A stretch of 64,000 bases of DNA from Desmodus rotundus (GCF_022682495.2 NC_071397.1:28349427-28413426); one strand, 5' to 3'. Positions 11,706 through 25,284 are shown, counted from the first letter of the stretch. The notes: generated from the sequence alone by a model not told the origin. Made by a program: numbers and translations.

Positions 11706-12651
11706 TTTGATCATCTTTTTTTGCTTTCCTTGCTGACTTCATTAATTTGTGAGTTTTTTTCATAGTGAGATATATTTAAAGTGTTCCATAGGAAAAAAAA
11801 TAGATTAGAAGAGATTTCTGAAGGAAGAAAAGGATTTCACTATGAAATGTCCTTCTAGAATCATTGAGATCAAACTAGAAAGGAGCCAAATCCTCTATTA
11901 TAAATAAGAAAAAAAGAAAAGTTGTGCAGACCAAATGAAAAGAGAGAGCCACCCACATAAATATATTGACAAACTTAGTGATATATTTTACCATAAAATA
12001 GATATATTGGTTTAGGTTTTTTTTGAACAGAGAAGTAAAAGAAAATAGCAAAGACTGTTAGAGACACTTAAAAGTGGTATATCGGATATTTATGGTAATT
12101 AGGAAATTTGGATCATGCTACATTTTTAAAATGTTTAAAAGCTGGAGAGTAGAAATGTTTAACAGGAGTTCAACTATCCTGTTTTTAGATGAAGTCAAGA
12201 AAAAAAAAATTTTCTAAAAATGTGTTTTTTAAGAATAGCATGTTCTTCCCAAAAGTTTTCAAACACATGCAGTTTTAAGATTTTCTGTCAATTATATTGA
12301 CAGCTTTGTAAATTAATGTTCTTTAGCCTACTTCTCTCATTTACCCAAAGATTTTTTTTTAGTTTAATTCATTTCTTGAATCTACTTCTATACCATGACT
12401 ATTAGCCTCTTGCTGGTAGCATTACAATTTTGCTACTGCTCTCTGTTGAGTTGACCATCTCCTGTTATTGATTTCCTGTAAATTCCTCATAATACATCTT
12501 GTAGGAGAGTACCATTGAGAAAAGTACCTGAAAATTATAACAAATGTTTTGCAAGAGGTTTCCCAGTAGAAGCTTTTAGGACTTTTTTTAATGTTTTGGA
12601 TTAATTTATCATGGGTTTTTTTTGTGTGTGTCCCATCTCACATTCTTATAT
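11706..12651. other. Unassigned AT-rich sequence
   Basis: Contains A- and T-runs only. No repeat family, exon or regulatory site is recognised. Confidence 0.5.
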
Positions 12652-13595
12652 ATATTTTAAATTATTTAATTGTTTTTCAAGTACAATTGTCTGCATTTAT
12701 CCCTATACCACTCTCCCCCCACCCCAGCCATCCTCACCTCCTTCCCCTGATTCCAAACCCCCTTGGTTTTGTCTATGTATCCTTTATAAATGTTCCTGAA
12801 AACCCTTCCCCACTCTCCTCCCATTATCCCCTCCCACCTCCCTTCTCTTACTCTCAGGTTGTTCTTAATTTCAATGTCTCTGGTTATATTTTGCTTGCTT
12901 GTTTATTTTGATGATTAGGCTCCAATTATATGTGAGATCATATGGTATTTGTCTTTCACTACCTGGTTTATTTCACTTAGCATAATGCTCTCCAGTTCCA
13001 TCCATGCTGTTGCAAAGGGTATAAGCTCCTTCTTTCTCTCTGCTGCGTAGAATTCCATTGTGTAAATATACCATAGTTTTTGGATCCACTCATTTGCTGA
13101 TGGGCACTTAGGTTGCTTCTAGCACTTGGCTATTGTAAAATGTACTGCTATGGATACTGGGTGCCTAGGTTCTTTTGGATTGGTGTTTCAGAGTTGTTAG
13201 GATATAATCCTAGCAGTGGAATTGCCAGGTCAAAAGGCAGTTTCATTTTTAGTTTTCTGAGGAAATTCCATACTGCTTTCCACAGTGGCTGCACCAGTCT
13301 GCATTCCCACCAACAGTGCACAAGGGTTCCCTTTTCTCCACATCCTCTCCAACACTTATTCATTTGTTTATCATGGCCATTCTGATGTGTGTGAAGTGGT
13401 ATCTCATTGTGGTGTTAATTTGCATCTCTCTGATGGCTAGTGATGCTGAGCCTCTTTTCATATGTCTCTGGGCCCTCTGTATGTCCTCCTTGGAGAAGTG
13501 TCTGTTCAAGTCCTTTGCCCATTTTTTAATTGGGTTGTTTGTCTTCCTGGAGTGGAGTCATATGAGTTCTTTATATATTCTGGAGATTGCTCTAT
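12652..13595 (-). mobile_element. 5'-truncated L1, bat-type 3' end
   Basis: On the minus strand this is the 3' half of L1 ORF2 followed by the 3' UTR. The C-rich antisense UTR block lies at 12700-12860. The ORF2 C-terminal block (reading [20 protein letters not shown] on the minus strand) lies near 13260-13345. Frames at 13113-13606 on both strands belong to this element. It ends abruptly near 13595. Confidence 0.9.
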
Positions 13596-13599
13596 CCAG

Positions 13600-15226
13600 G
13601 TACTAAGATTTCTCTAATTTGTATATCCTTCTTATCTTTCTAAACTTCAAATATTAAATAATTGACTTAGCTCACAGGCCTACATATTGGTGACTGTATT
13701 AGAATGAATATTCACAGAGGGTGTCTGTCTGTTGTGTAGGTCCCAGAATGTATAGAGAAATTCAAGATTGAGTAGTACATCATGGAGTCTATAATGTTCT
13801 CACACAGATGTTCTTTTAAATTTTTACAAAGACAAAAAGAGTGAAGCATCTAGGAGATGAAGGGTCAGGAAGGTACAGGATAAAACTGAGGACTGACAAA
13901 GGCATGGGATAAGACTAAAAGTGTTTCTCATCTTCATACTTTTATCTGAAAGTGGAAATAAGTTTCTTCAGAGAAATAAAAAGAAAGGGGTATCCCAAAT
14001 TAAGTTGATATAATATTTATTTTCTAAATTATTCTTTTGTTATAACTTGTTATAAACTCTAATTTTGAGATGTTAATCCTATAATCAAAATCCTGTATTG
14101 GTTTATACAGAGATTTTAAGTTTATCTAACTTAGAAAAGGAGTGAACTAGATTTAGAGGACCTGTTCTCTCAGCTTCTTCACTTACACTTAGCTTCTACA
14201 TTTATGAGATGCATACTCTTACACCCTCCATTGGATATTCCAAGGATAATTTATTTTCTGTAATGTGGTCTGAGCTCTTTTGAACAAATCTCTAGATAAA
14301 TATAGCATAACTTTGATATAACATTCTAGCAATGTTTAAAATTTCTTAGGAAGTCACAAGCTGTATGAAAATGTGGGATAAAACCAGATAGAGTCCCATA
14401 TAGCAGAGGAAGAAACCTGTTTGAAATACCACTCCCCTCCACATCCCTTGGACAGCCACATCTGTGTCTCCTGTGAGACCCAGACAAGGACCCATTTCAT
14501 CTATAAAGCTCACTCTGGCTTACACAGACCATGACACTCTGTCTCTTACGTAGTCAATTATGACTAGTGACATTTATACAAGCATGTCTCTTGTTTTGTT
14601 ACAGCAACATTCTATGTGTGTGCTCCTCATCAACATCTGTGAGGCCATAACCTTCTTCAGAGGAGTGTTTTATGATAGTTAAGGGGTATGAGCATACTGT
14701 AAAAAGAAGGATTCCTACCTTGGATACATGGTCTTTGAAGGATTTTGGAAAATGGTAATGGTGCCAAAATACTGGAGTTAGTCAAATACCCTAATTAAAA
14801 TGAATAATTAAAAAATGGGGGTGAATTTCACAGATTTTAAAATAGTGAACTTAATTTTTATTTCTAGTGGAATCCTAGAATGGACTCAGAAAACAGCATG
14901 TAGAAATGGGGCATTTCACAAAAAGCTTGCCTAGGCTTTTAAAAATGCTGCTTTGCCAGATATACCACCAGGATGACCTACATGTAGACAAGACTGAGGA
15001 ATGAGGGCTCATAGCGGGCTAACCCTCAGGGAGCGTGTCCACCTCTGGGAAGCAGCCACTCGCCTGTTTCAGGACTGTAACTTTTACCTGCTTTGGCCTA
15101 TTCATCATATTATCAATGACTTCGTTGGCTGAGAACATATATATCATGTTTGTTTCTTAATCCTGTAATAAAGCAAATTTTGGAAGCAATAGTGAATATG
15201 ATGGGTGCCCAAATCAGGATTCAAAA
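13600..15226. other. Unassigned sequence; possible LTR-like 3' part
   Basis: No firm assignment. At about 14960-15190 a C-rich stretch is followed by 'CTGTAACTTTTACCTGCTTT' and 'AATCCTGTAATAAAGCAAAT'. This resembles an LTR R/U5 area with a polyadenylation signal (AATAAA at 15168-15173), but I could not find matching element ends. Confidence 0.35.
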
Positions 15227-15490
15227 TCTCCTAAGACCCTGGCTAGGTGGCTAAGTCAATAGGAGTGTCACTCCATACACCAAAAGGTCAGCATGGTGCA
15301 GGTTCCATCCCCAGACAGGGTACGTGCCTAAGTTGTGGGTTCAGTCCCTGGTCAGGGTGTGTACAAGAAGCAGCTGATTGATGTTTCTCACGTCTCTGTC
15401 TATATATGTCTCTTTATCTCTCTTTCCTCTCCCCTCCCACCTTCCCTCCCACTCCTCCTCCCTCTCTCTAAAAATCAATTTAAAAAGCAT
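15227..15490 (+). mobile_element. Ves-type tRNA-derived SINE
   Basis: It begins with the CCCTGGCTAGG head and includes a duplicated promoter-like segment (GGTTCCATCCCC and GGTTCAGTCCCTGG, both B-box like). It ends in the pyrimidine-rich region and an A-rich tail. This architecture is typical of bat Ves SINEs. It is diverged in the A-box region. Confidence 0.88.
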
Positions 15491-15712
15491 ATCCTTGGAT
15501 GACAATTAAAAATAATAATGTAAAAAATTTTAAGAAGCTGAGATTTTAAATATGGGTAATACCTGTAAAGCTCAGAAAGAGACTACCAAAATGTCTGACA
15601 CAGTGTTATCTTGCATTATTAAGAGATGGCGCCTAAATTGGAGAGGCAATAGTCCTGCTTTGTTCTGTCTGTACAGGCAGGATAAAAGTGGATGACTTCT
15701 CTAAACACGTTT

Positions 15713-15835
15713 ATTTTTTTAATTTTTTAATATTTTTATTGTTGTTCAAGTACCGTTGTCTCCATTTGTCCCCCATCACACCCCCCACCCCAGCCACCCT
15801 CACCTCCCGCCCTTGATCCTAGCCCCTTTTGGCTT
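15713..15835 (-). mobile_element. L1 3'-end fragment
   Basis: T-rich start, then 'GTTGTTCAAGTACCGTTGTC' and the CCCCACCCCAGCCACCCTCA block, the antisense 3' UTR of the bat-type L1. It is only about 120 bp long. AACACG(T) before and AACACAT after may be a degraded target-site duplication. Confidence 0.85.
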
Positions 15836-15839
15836 TAAC

Positions 15840-18800
15840 ACATATTTAAAGTCTATGCTCCAGGAAATGAGTGACATGAACATGTGAGAACTTGAAGCTA
15901 ACAGAGTATGTTTAATAGAGAAGACTCTTCAGAAGTAGGATTGGATCTGTAGATATCTAAAGATGTCACATAAAAGAATTATTGAGTTAGTTTCAAAGGG
16001 CAAAATACAACATAATGAACACGGACAAGCAGACAGAAAGGAAAAGTTTTCCAATAATTAGTTCTGTTCAAAATGAAAGTACTTCCCTGGATAATCCCTG
16101 TGGAAAACTCATTTTATCATCCTGAAGTTCATGGTGGTTACTAAATACATAATTATTAAACCAAATAAAAATCAAGCACTTTTTTCTTAGTTTCATTAGA
16201 TAGGATCCTACACAAATAAGATCTGCTGATCAACAAGGTTTGTGGTTCAAGTCAACAAACTCTCGTGAAATGGACAACTAATGGAACCATCTCTTGCCTC
16301 TAGAAAGCTGATGCACTAGAGGCTGCAGAGGAAGTGGCCGGGGTGATGGCTGCATAATACAGAGTGGTTCACTGTGATTGGCATATTGTAAATTCTTTGG
16401 TCTTGTTAAAGGAAACAATGCAGCAATTAATATTTTATAAATAAAATGAAAAAGAAATCATCAAAATGTGGACCTTGTGGTATATGAGAGCATCACTTTC
16501 AACTTTCAAAAAAATAAATATAGGTTATGATATTTGGAATAAGTGGTTTTCATGAATAGATTTCATAAAATGGGTCACTGAATCTATGAGAAAGGACATG
16601 CACATTTTTAATGCAAAAAAGTGGAGGTGGAAGCTTTAAAGAAATCTTACTACTAAATAAAAAAATCTCTCATTCTGTTTGTATTTCAAACAATCCTATA
16701 ATTTTTGATGTATGTACTCAAGATACATTTATTCTTCCTCTGTTTATTTTTAGGGTACTTTGAATCCCTATTGTGTGTTATGGGATGACTCAAAAACGTA
16801 AGTGACAGATGTTTTCTTACATTACTTTGGACTAAATATTCAAAGCACATTAAGTTATTTTAGCTGCCTGCTGGTCAACAGAACTATGGTAACTTAGAGT
16901 GATGCTGTTACTCTCAGAGAGCAAGCATCACCCTTGTTAGACCTGCAGGGCAGCGTGAAGGGTGTGTTTGTGTGTGAAGATGCCATCAGGTCATGTGCTG
17001 AGATAGACCTGCATTACCTAAGGTGTAAGGCATGTTGTGATGTGAATTCTTTGATGATTGTTTAAAAGCTCTAATATTTTAAACTCATAGAAGCTCAAAG
17101 GTTATTTCAACATTTTGCCTGAGTAATTCAGTTTAGCCCTGTGGAATAAAAGAACAATCTCTGTGGTCATTAGCCAATACATGACTCGCATGACCTTGAA
17201 TCTATTATCGCAGTCATGCAATATTTATATAGCCCTTCTGAACTGTTTTGTATGAAACACGTAGAGTACCATTTAGTTTTTCTTCATATATTTTATTAAT
17301 TCATGAAGACAAATGAAAATAATTGCAATAAATAAGGATGAATAATTCTTTCATGTCTTCCTTTGTATAGATAATTATAATATATCTGGTCAAAATTATC
17401 TCAATCTGGTAATTCTATAAATTTTAATGTCCTTAAGGTAAGAAATATCCATGAATAAGTCGAAATTGAACTCCTATACTTTAAATACCTATGTAGCTTT
17501 ATTTCAGTGTAGTAGCCAAGTTTTATTCTGTTTTGTAAGGAGGGGAGATAAGTATCAACAAATCCCAGAGTTCGTACCACCATGGCAGCATGCTGTCAGA
17601 TAAGGCACTGTGCTGCTGGCTTCTATGCATTCTAAGATTTTTACCGGTGTTCCTTACCCTAAATCTGATCTGTATCTGAGGTGTTACAGTATTACTTGTC
17701 TCTGTGCAGTAGTTACTGGAGAGTCCAGAAGAGGGGCATTCTTAAGATTTTTAGGTAAAGAGCAAACCTACTAGCAATGTCCTCATTCCTCCAATACCGA
17801 TACAATTTAAACTACAGTATTTATGTGGGTGAGGAATCAATGATATTAAGCATAGTTTTTACTGCAGATTCTGATATTCTAGTGATCCTTTTCTATGTAC
17901 CTTAGTGCCATAAGGACAATCACAATTGCCCTGGAGATAATATGAGCTGGATGCCCTTACTGATGGCAGTATATTTTCTTTTTGAAATAGAAAAAGAGAA
18001 GTCCATGGTAGTAAACTTTATGCAAGCTTTCTTCTTTACCAGCAGCCAGAGAAGACTTGGCAGTATATTAAAAAGTACTGTTTAGTATAATACTACACAA
18101 ATATAATTGAATGTTTTCTACTCAAGAAGAACCTGGCAGTTTACATTCCCGATTATTGCTACTTGCACATCTCCATGAGTAACAAGCAACTTCGATTTAG
18201 TTTTATCATCCTTTTAGTGGGCAGTGTGTGCTTCCCAAACAGGGGAAAGTGTTAGTTATTCCGAAATACTTTTAGGACTGTTCAAGAAGAAATAGCATTC
18301 CCTGATTTGGGGCCTCTCTTGATTCTTTTCACAGATTGTCTAAGATGTTAAGTTTAGTTTATTAAACAGTTGGCGTTTGAGGTTAGCACTAACTTAGGAA
18401 TCAATCACATACTACTGTCTCTAACATGTGCTGATAACATAATTCTTATCCATTACAAAGGACATGTCTTAGCTTTACAAAATTTAAGTATTAAGTTGTC
18501 CTTGAAGAAAACTACTCAGTGAGAGGAGGTGTGTTCAGCTGTCTTTCAAAGCAGATTATCTCAAGAGATCAGATAGTTCATGTTTTCTTGATGTATCTGA
18601 AAAGTGATCAAAAAGCTTTCTGCTGAGACAGAACTTCTGTCCCATCACACTTTTTACCAGACTGTTTCATCATTAAATTGTTTGTCTGGTGAGTTTCAAA
18701 CAATGAAAGCAAAGACAACTTTATTTCCTTTCTTCACATCTGTTCTCTTTCTTTGACCATGTTCATGTACACAACAGTTTTTATCGACGCAACGATTTTA

Positions 18801-18960
18801 AATTTGAGTTTACATTTTGAGCTATAGTTAATAGTGAAATGATCTGGCTATTTCTTTTTAATATAGAAAAGGGTTGACTTAAATCATGTTTTCAGGATTG
18901 TAGTTATAAAGTTGAAATTAGAAGTTGTCTTTTAATTTTGGTGCAAGTTATCAAATTGCC
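15840..18960. other. Unassigned intergenic sequence, 3.1 kb
   Basis: This is the longest stretch without a recognised transposable element. No open frame with coding character, no CpG cluster and no tandem repeat was seen. It could contain very old repeats or conserved non-coding elements that cannot be recognised by eye. Confidence 0.45.
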
Positions 18961-18964
18961 TTAC

Positions 18965-19255
18965 TTTTAAATTATTTAAATTAATTATTAGTTATAAAAG
19001 TAATACATGAGTATCTTTTACTGGTTAAGATTTAAAACATAGCTGCTAAGGGAAAAGGCTCCAGTAATCATCACCACCTCGGGTCTCCACAATCCCCCAT
19101 CTCTCCAAGGTCACTTCTGTTTATATTTATTTGGTATGTATAATTTGAGGCACCCACTTGCATTGACATGTGTCTGAAGCCACAGAGATTAACACTGCCT
19201 TTACGTACACATTACCCTACTCTATGTGGCATTTGGCATCCTCAATTTTAATATT
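18965..19255 (-). mobile_element. Ancient L1M-like 3' region
   Basis: Antisense features of an old mammalian L1 3' region: 'TTATAAAAGTAATACATGAG', a C-rich stretch with 'CCCATCTCTCC', and 'CACTTCTGTTTATATTTATT'. A similar antisense block lies at 61600-61935. Strongly diverged. Confidence 0.5.
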
Positions 19256-19261
19256 AATATT

Positions 19262-20545
19262 TATTTTTTTCTTTTTTAAAAGTTTTTTAATTTAAATTTT
19301 ATTTTTCAATTACAGTTTACATTCAGTATAATTTAATATTAGTTTTAGGTGTATTGCATAGTGGTTAGACAATCATATATTTTACATTCTCCCCCTGATA
19401 TGCCCAGTGCCTACCTAGCACTGTACATAGTTATTACAACATTATTGACTATATTCTTTATGCTGTACTTTACATCCCTGTGACTATTTTGTAACCACTA
19501 ATTTTTACTTCTTAATCCCTTCAGCTTTTTCACCCTCCCCCCAACTCCTCCCCTCTGATAACAATGTTTTTTCCTCTGTTATCTATGAGTCTGTTTCAGT
19601 TTTGTTTGTTTGTTTATTCTTTTTTTATTGTTTTTCTATTACAGTTGTCCAAATGTTTCCCTATTGCTCTCCCCTGCCTCACCCAGCCCCCTTAGATTCC
19701 ACATATAAGTGAAATCATATGGTATTTATCTTTCTCTGTCTGACTTATTTCACTTAGCATAATACCCTCTAGGTCCATCCATGCTGTCTCAAATTATTTC
19801 ACTCTTTTATGGCTAAGTAACATTCCATTGTACATATATACCACCACTTTTTTATCTACTCATCTATTGACAGGCACTTGAGTTGCTCTCATATCTTAGC
19901 TATTGCAAATAATGCTGCAAAGAACATAGGGGTGCATATATTCTTTCAAATTAGTGTTTTGGGTTCCTTTGGATAAATACCCAGATGTGGGATCACTGGA
20001 TCATAAGGCAGTTCTATTTGTAATGTTTTGAGGAACTGCCACACTGTTTTCCGTAGTGGCTGCACCAATCTGCGTTCTCACCAACAGTACATGAGGGTTC
20101 CCTTGTCTCCTCATCCTCAACAACATTTGTTTGTTGATATATTGATGATAGTCAATTGATAGGTGTGAAGTGATATTTGACTGTGGTTTTAATTTGCATT
20201 TCTCTGATTAGAGATATTGAACATTTTTTCATATGTTCTGTTTCATATGCTCTGTTGGCCATTGCATGACCTCTTTGAAATGTCTACTCAGGGCCTCTGT
20301 CCATTTTTTAATTGATTGTTTGGTTGATTTTGTGGGGGGAGGGTATTGTGGTATGAGTTCTTTATAAAATTTAGATGTTGACCCCTTATTGGATGTATTA
20401 TTGGTACATATCTTCTCCCATTCAGTAGGTTGCCTTTTCATTTTGCTGATGATTTTCATTGCAGACTCAAAATCATTTTAGTCTGATGTAGTTCCATTTG
20501 TGTATGTTTTTCTTTTGTTACCCTTGCCTGAGCATTCTCAATATC
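19262..20545 (-). mobile_element. Older L1, ORF2 C-terminus and 3' UTR
   Basis: The minus strand carries the L1 ORF2 C-terminal region (about 19700-20545) and an older type of 3' UTR (19262-19700, with 'GGTGTATTGCATAGTGG' antisense). The frame is heavily broken. A separate L1 tail is inserted at 19612-19690. Confidence 0.85.
19612..19690 (-). mobile_element. Nested short L1 3' tail
   Basis: T-rich start, then 'TTTCTATTACAGTTGTCCAAA' and a C-rich end CCTCACCCAGCCCC interrupt the expected older L1 antisense order (TTTGTTTGTTTATT then TTAGATTCCACATATAAG). It is a roughly 80-bp insertion from a younger L1 family. Confidence 0.6.
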
Positions 20546-20699
20546 TAATTTAATTATATATTGTGGAAAATTTTTTTAAAGTTTTACTACATATATTTTA
20601 TTCCTTGTACCTGCTGCATTGTATAGCAATGTTATAATTTGTCTAGTGTTCTCAATATTGATGCTGTTGAGGTGGTTTTCAATTTATTTTATTTCATAA

Positions 20700-20990
20700 A
20701 CTCTGCCTCTCTATACTTCATAATACATCCCTCCTTGAGGTTGTCTCTAACCACCAGTTCAAATTGTTTACCCTGTTGTAAAATAGAGTGTTTATATCAC
20801 CCTATTTTATATTCACAGCATTCATTCCTACTTTCTCATTTATTTTTGTTTGCTTATTGTCTCCCCCACTAGAAAGGAGGCACCATATGAGACATATGTT
20901 ATCTTATTCACTACTGCACTCTCAATGCCAAGTTGAACATTCAAGACATATTTACTGGTTAGTTATGTACAAGAATGAATTTTTGAATAG
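20700..20990 (+). mobile_element. L2 fragment
   Basis: 'TTGTCTCCCCCACTAGAAAGGAGG' followed by a diverged 'CACTGC...TCAATGCC' and a terminal 'GACATATTTACTGGTTAGTTA' keep the order of the L2 3' region. Very diverged. The frames at 20639-21039 are chance frames inside it. Confidence 0.55.
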
Positions 20991-20999
20991 TACTATGTT

Positions 21000-22373
21000 G
21001 ACCATGTTCATATACATAAAACTTTTATCAATGCAATGATTTTAACATTTTTGTGTTTAAGAATTATTTCCTTTTATCTTTGTTTTATTAATGACATATT
21101 TTTAAATAGCAATTAAAAGACAATACTGGAAGTTTTAAGGGAGAATGCATAAACTTGTTACAGTACTAAAGCCATTGTAAACAATTAACTTTATTTCTAA
21201 TAGTGGTCTACTACTAATAATCCCAAATAAAGACATTTTCTTTTTCTCTGACTAGACAATACTATTAGACAATTTGAAAACGTACTTTTATTCTCTTTGG
21301 CTAAACCACTGGTAGGACTTAGAAAATGCTTCACCACAGATGACCCATGAAAAAAATCAGAAGTACTTTGTTCACTTCAAAAATAAGCTTATTTTAGTTA
21401 GGAGAAGTGTTTCATTTTCATTGTTTTCTTTTCATGTAACTTACAGAGTTATTTGGGTGATTGATAAGTTGTGCATTCTTTGGGCGACTCTAAATTTCAA
21501 TTTTGAGTATTGGATCATGTGTGGTTGACTATGTTCCCTAGAAAATCCATAATTCTTTCTGTAAATTAACCTGTGGTCTTTCTTCATGGGTTTTAGTAGC
21601 ACCATCGGGTGCTATTAGGTCCCTGAAGGATCCTGCTTTATTTCAGAAAATGTTTCAGTTTATACTGCATACATTACCTTTATAAACTTCTTAACTATTG
21701 CTAAATAGTTTTGTCAATTCATTTATAACTTATTTGCATATTTGTAGTTGAAAACAAAACTTTCAATGTGGACTTTCACTTCTCTACATTTTAAATCACT
21801 TTATTGGAGCTGGGAGTAGCAACAGTCACATCTTGACTGAAATTGACAGCGGCTTATTCTATGTCGAAGTTCAGTCATTTTAAAGTGATTCCTCTCCTTT
21901 GCTTCTGCTCTCCTTTTTATTTCATACCGTGAACTTTTCCCTCTTTTTTGTCACTCATATTGGAAGTCACCATTTAATTCACCTCACGATATGATCCCTA
22001 GAAAGTAAAAAACTAGCCCCATCTCATCACTCCAAAAGAGTTGTCAGAGTTGTCATTTTCTTGGCTCTTCACGGGACTAACATACCTGTCATTAGAAGGA
22101 TGAAGTAATACCTTTACAAACATACATGTTAAGAAAGATTTGTTAGCTCTTAGAAGTCCAAAGCAAAATATTACAATTATTGGATGACCAACCTACCCCC
22201 TCCAAGTAATAATCAAATGGTAAAACTCTTTGTTAAAGTTCTATTCAAATTGTGCCAGACTGGGGCAACCTAATATGGACAGAACTTAATATTATTACAA
22301 TTATCACAAAGGAGCAAAAAGAACTAGGAAGAAATCTTGTTGGACACTGAATTTATCCAATAATTAAGATACA
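21000..22373. other. Unassigned intergenic sequence
   Basis: AT-rich sequence without recognised repeats or exons. Confidence 0.5.
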
Positions 22374-22580
22374 GACCTGGCTGGTGTAGCTCAGTGGATT
22401 GAGCACAGGCCTGCAAACCAAAGGGTTGTAGGTTTGACTCCCAGTCAGGGCACAGGCCTGGGTTGAGAGCCAGGTCCCCAGTGGGAGAGCATGAGAGGCA
22501 ACCACACATTGATCTTCTCTCCTTCTCCTTCCCTTCCCCTCTCTCTAAAAACAAATAAATGAAATCTTTTTTTTAAAAGA
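22374..22580 (+). mobile_element. Ves-type tRNA-derived SINE, well preserved
   Basis: The head contains an A-box-like TAGCTCAGTGG (22387-22397) and a B-box-like GGTTTGACTCC (22431-22441), spaced as in a tRNA gene. A 'CAGGGCACAGGCCTGGGTTG' body, a CT-rich tail and an A-rich end follow. This is a SINE and not a tRNA gene: it lacks a cloverleaf 3' half and has a SINE tail. The 76- and 78-codon minus frames over it are shadows. Confidence 0.93.
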
Positions 22581-22584
22581 TGTA

Positions 22585-23988
22585 AGTTTGACCAAGAACA
22601 GATCTGTAAAACAGTAATATGACTGATGGTCCACTGTTTTAAGGAACTATATATAGGGAGAGACTTGTGGTTACCTGACATCTTTTCTTGAGCAGCAATG
22701 GAAAAGTGAACTTGTATTTAAAATATTCTACATATTAGAGACATGATTCCAGTAGATAACTATTTATACCCTTTCTCAGTGATTCTGTTAATCAGATACA
22801 AGATTTCAAAACTAAATTGAAGTGTTATTATATTTATTAAACAGATTGGCCTGTTTAAAACATGTTAAAATGTAACTTACTACATCCTGACAGTCAGTAT
22901 TTTAAAGAGAAATTATGGTATAATATGACAAACATGTGACGATATTCAGTCTTCCAAATTAACAGTGTTATGTGCAACTGCTAGTGTGTACAATATATGT
23001 CCTAACTGTGAATACGTTAATATTACTGGATAGTCTCCAAGGTCACGTTTACTTTTCTGTAATCAGAGTGGTAAGAAATAACTATTTCTGACTAGCATAT
23101 GATATAATTCTGCCTCAGCAGATATATTTAAAGTCTGTATAAATCCAACAGCAAAAGCAGTTATGTTAAAATTTAGAATTTGCATCTGAACTATCAGAAT
23201 TCCATGGAACTTGCCATTATTTATTCAGCCCAATGATCAATTCTTTAATAATATAAAACTGTTATGCTTGTATTCCCTTGATTATAGTCACATAACATAA
23301 ATAAGAATATTAGGGCTTTACATCATCAAAATACTAGTCCTTATAAATTAAAATTTACCCAATCTCCAAACAATTAAATGTCATATCATAGTTAAAAGTA
23401 ATCATGTCCAAATTCATAATAATTATTGATGTTCAAATTTGGAATGGATACAATTTTTGCTTCTGTAGGCAAAACAACCATGACCTTTTAAAAGTACTGC
23501 AAAAAATAATAAAAAACTAATTTTCTGAGAAAATAGCAAATAATTTCAGATTTATTGGTAGGAAACTAAATGGAGACTTCTTTATTTTATTTTATTTTTT
23601 TTGCCTTAAGCTGTACATTACTTTTTGAAGTTTTCAGATATGTATAAATGGGCATTCTTTCATAAAGCCATTAGAGTTTAAAATGACTTTGTTTTAGCTT
23701 TTTTCCATGGAAATATTTTTTATCTTTTAAAATATTTTAAATTTTCTTTATCTTGTTTTAAATTACATCATAAATTTTTATGCTATTGACTCTAATTTTC
23801 TAAAGATATAATCTTGGACTTCTTTGTATATAAACAATTCCTTTTTAACTGATAAAATTTATATAAGTGCCTCTAATATTATTAACAATCCATTATATCC
23901 ATTAGCATGAGCTATCAAGTTCAAGAAACATTGCAGTATGACTTTCACATATACTCTGAGAGCAAATCTTGAGAGTAAAATGGTACCA
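22585..23988. other. Unassigned AT-rich sequence
   Basis: No repeat or exon recognised. A short (TTTTA)n-like run lies at about 23580-23600. Confidence 0.5.
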
Positions 23989-23989
23989 C

Positions 23990-24233
23990 AGACGAAGTGT
24001 GGGCAAACTATAACCTACAACTTGTGGGACCAATCCAGACTGATACCTGTTTTTGTAAATAAAGTTTTATTGGAACACTGTTATGCCTATTTATTTATAT
24101 GTTGCTGATGGCTGCTTTCGTCCTCCAACTCTCACATTGAGTCATTGCAGCAGAAGCTTCATGGCATGCAAATCTTAAAATATTTAGTATTTGTTCTTTA
24201 CAGAAAAAAAAAATTGGCAACTTCTGCCCAGAA
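23990..24233. mobile_element. hAT-Charlie-like non-autonomous DNA transposon
   Basis: The left end GTGGGCAAACTATAACC, the middle block 'TTTTTGTAAATAAAGTTTTA' with TTGGAACACTG, and the right end GGCAACTTCTGCCCAG match the order of a common MER-type hAT family. The copy at 4394-4722 is the same family in the opposite orientation. The ends are complementary over several bases. It is nearly full length. Confidence 0.78.
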
Positions 24234-24529
24234 CAGTGTTTTCCAGCATTTTTCATGTCTTCACGCACATAGAAAATAATTACACAGTATATTGAGGTAA
24301 ATTAATGAAAATGTTTGCAAGCAGGGTCAGGGTAGGGAACCAAAAGATAAGGAGGTTGAATTCTCTGCTGGTTTTGGAAATTTCTCAGTCATTACTTTTG
24401 CAGATAGAGATTCACCTGTAATCCATTTCCTCTTCATCTGGAACTCTAAAGCCTGTTGTTTCCTCTTCTCCTAACCACAAACCTCTCTTTCATGTGTTTG
24501 GTTATTTTTTCGCAATGATACATTTTGGA

Positions 24530-24890
24530 AAAACATTTTAATCTAACATTCAGTTTAATAGTCCTCTCTTTATTTTTATCTATCTTGTTATTTAATAATT
24601 TGTAGAGATTTGAGTTTAAAATGTCATTTCTTCTCAGCTCTAGAGTTTCTATTTGGTAATGTTTTCAATCTATTAGATTACTTTTGAGAATTTCCTCTTT
24701 TGTATAGTTCTTTTTAAGCTTATGTTTTGTTTATTTTAACTTAGCAGAGCTGTTTTATAATCTGTAGTTGATAAATTCTCTTTGAAAATTTTGTGGGTCT
24801 GTTTCAGCTCTATTTTTTTATCTCAATTATTACTCATACAACCTACTTCTTAGTGTGCTAGGTTATGTTATGCTGCCTTTAAAATATTAC
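24530..24890 (-). mobile_element. Possible old L1-like fragment
   Basis: T-rich antisense-like sequence with 'TTGTGGGTCTGTTTCAGCTC' and 'TTTTTATCTCAATTATTACTC' resembles old L1M antisense 3' sequence. The match is from memory and weak. The flanks (24240-24530, 24890-25285) are unassigned. Confidence 0.35.
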
Positions 24891-25284
24891 TTGTGCAGAT
24901 TCTTTAAGATGTAGGACAATGGTACATGACTCCAATGATGACTTGTATCAATATTTGCCTTTGCCTAGAGCTTGGTGATACTACTACCAGGATCCCTTAA
25001 ACTAAAGTCAGTCTAAGGTTGCCTGGACTACCCAGGTGATGTCAAACTAAACCAAAAATTCACAGCAGGGCTGGATCGTTGTTGCCTTTTTTTAAATAAA
25101 GTAGCATATTGCTGGAAAATAGAAAATTTAAATCAATATATTATTCCACCTGTAATTCTCGAACAGCTCCCCATATCCTAGAGCATATCTCTTTGGAAAT
25201 ACTGACCTGAAGTACTTTATGTCTAGATCTTTAATTACCCTTACAGTTTCTGTCCTATATTACAGCAATGTCATATTCTCTTCT

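Noticed and set aside
22374..22450. tRNA gene suggested by A and B boxes
   Set aside because: The boxes belong to the head of a Ves SINE. There is no complete cloverleaf, and a SINE body and tail follow.
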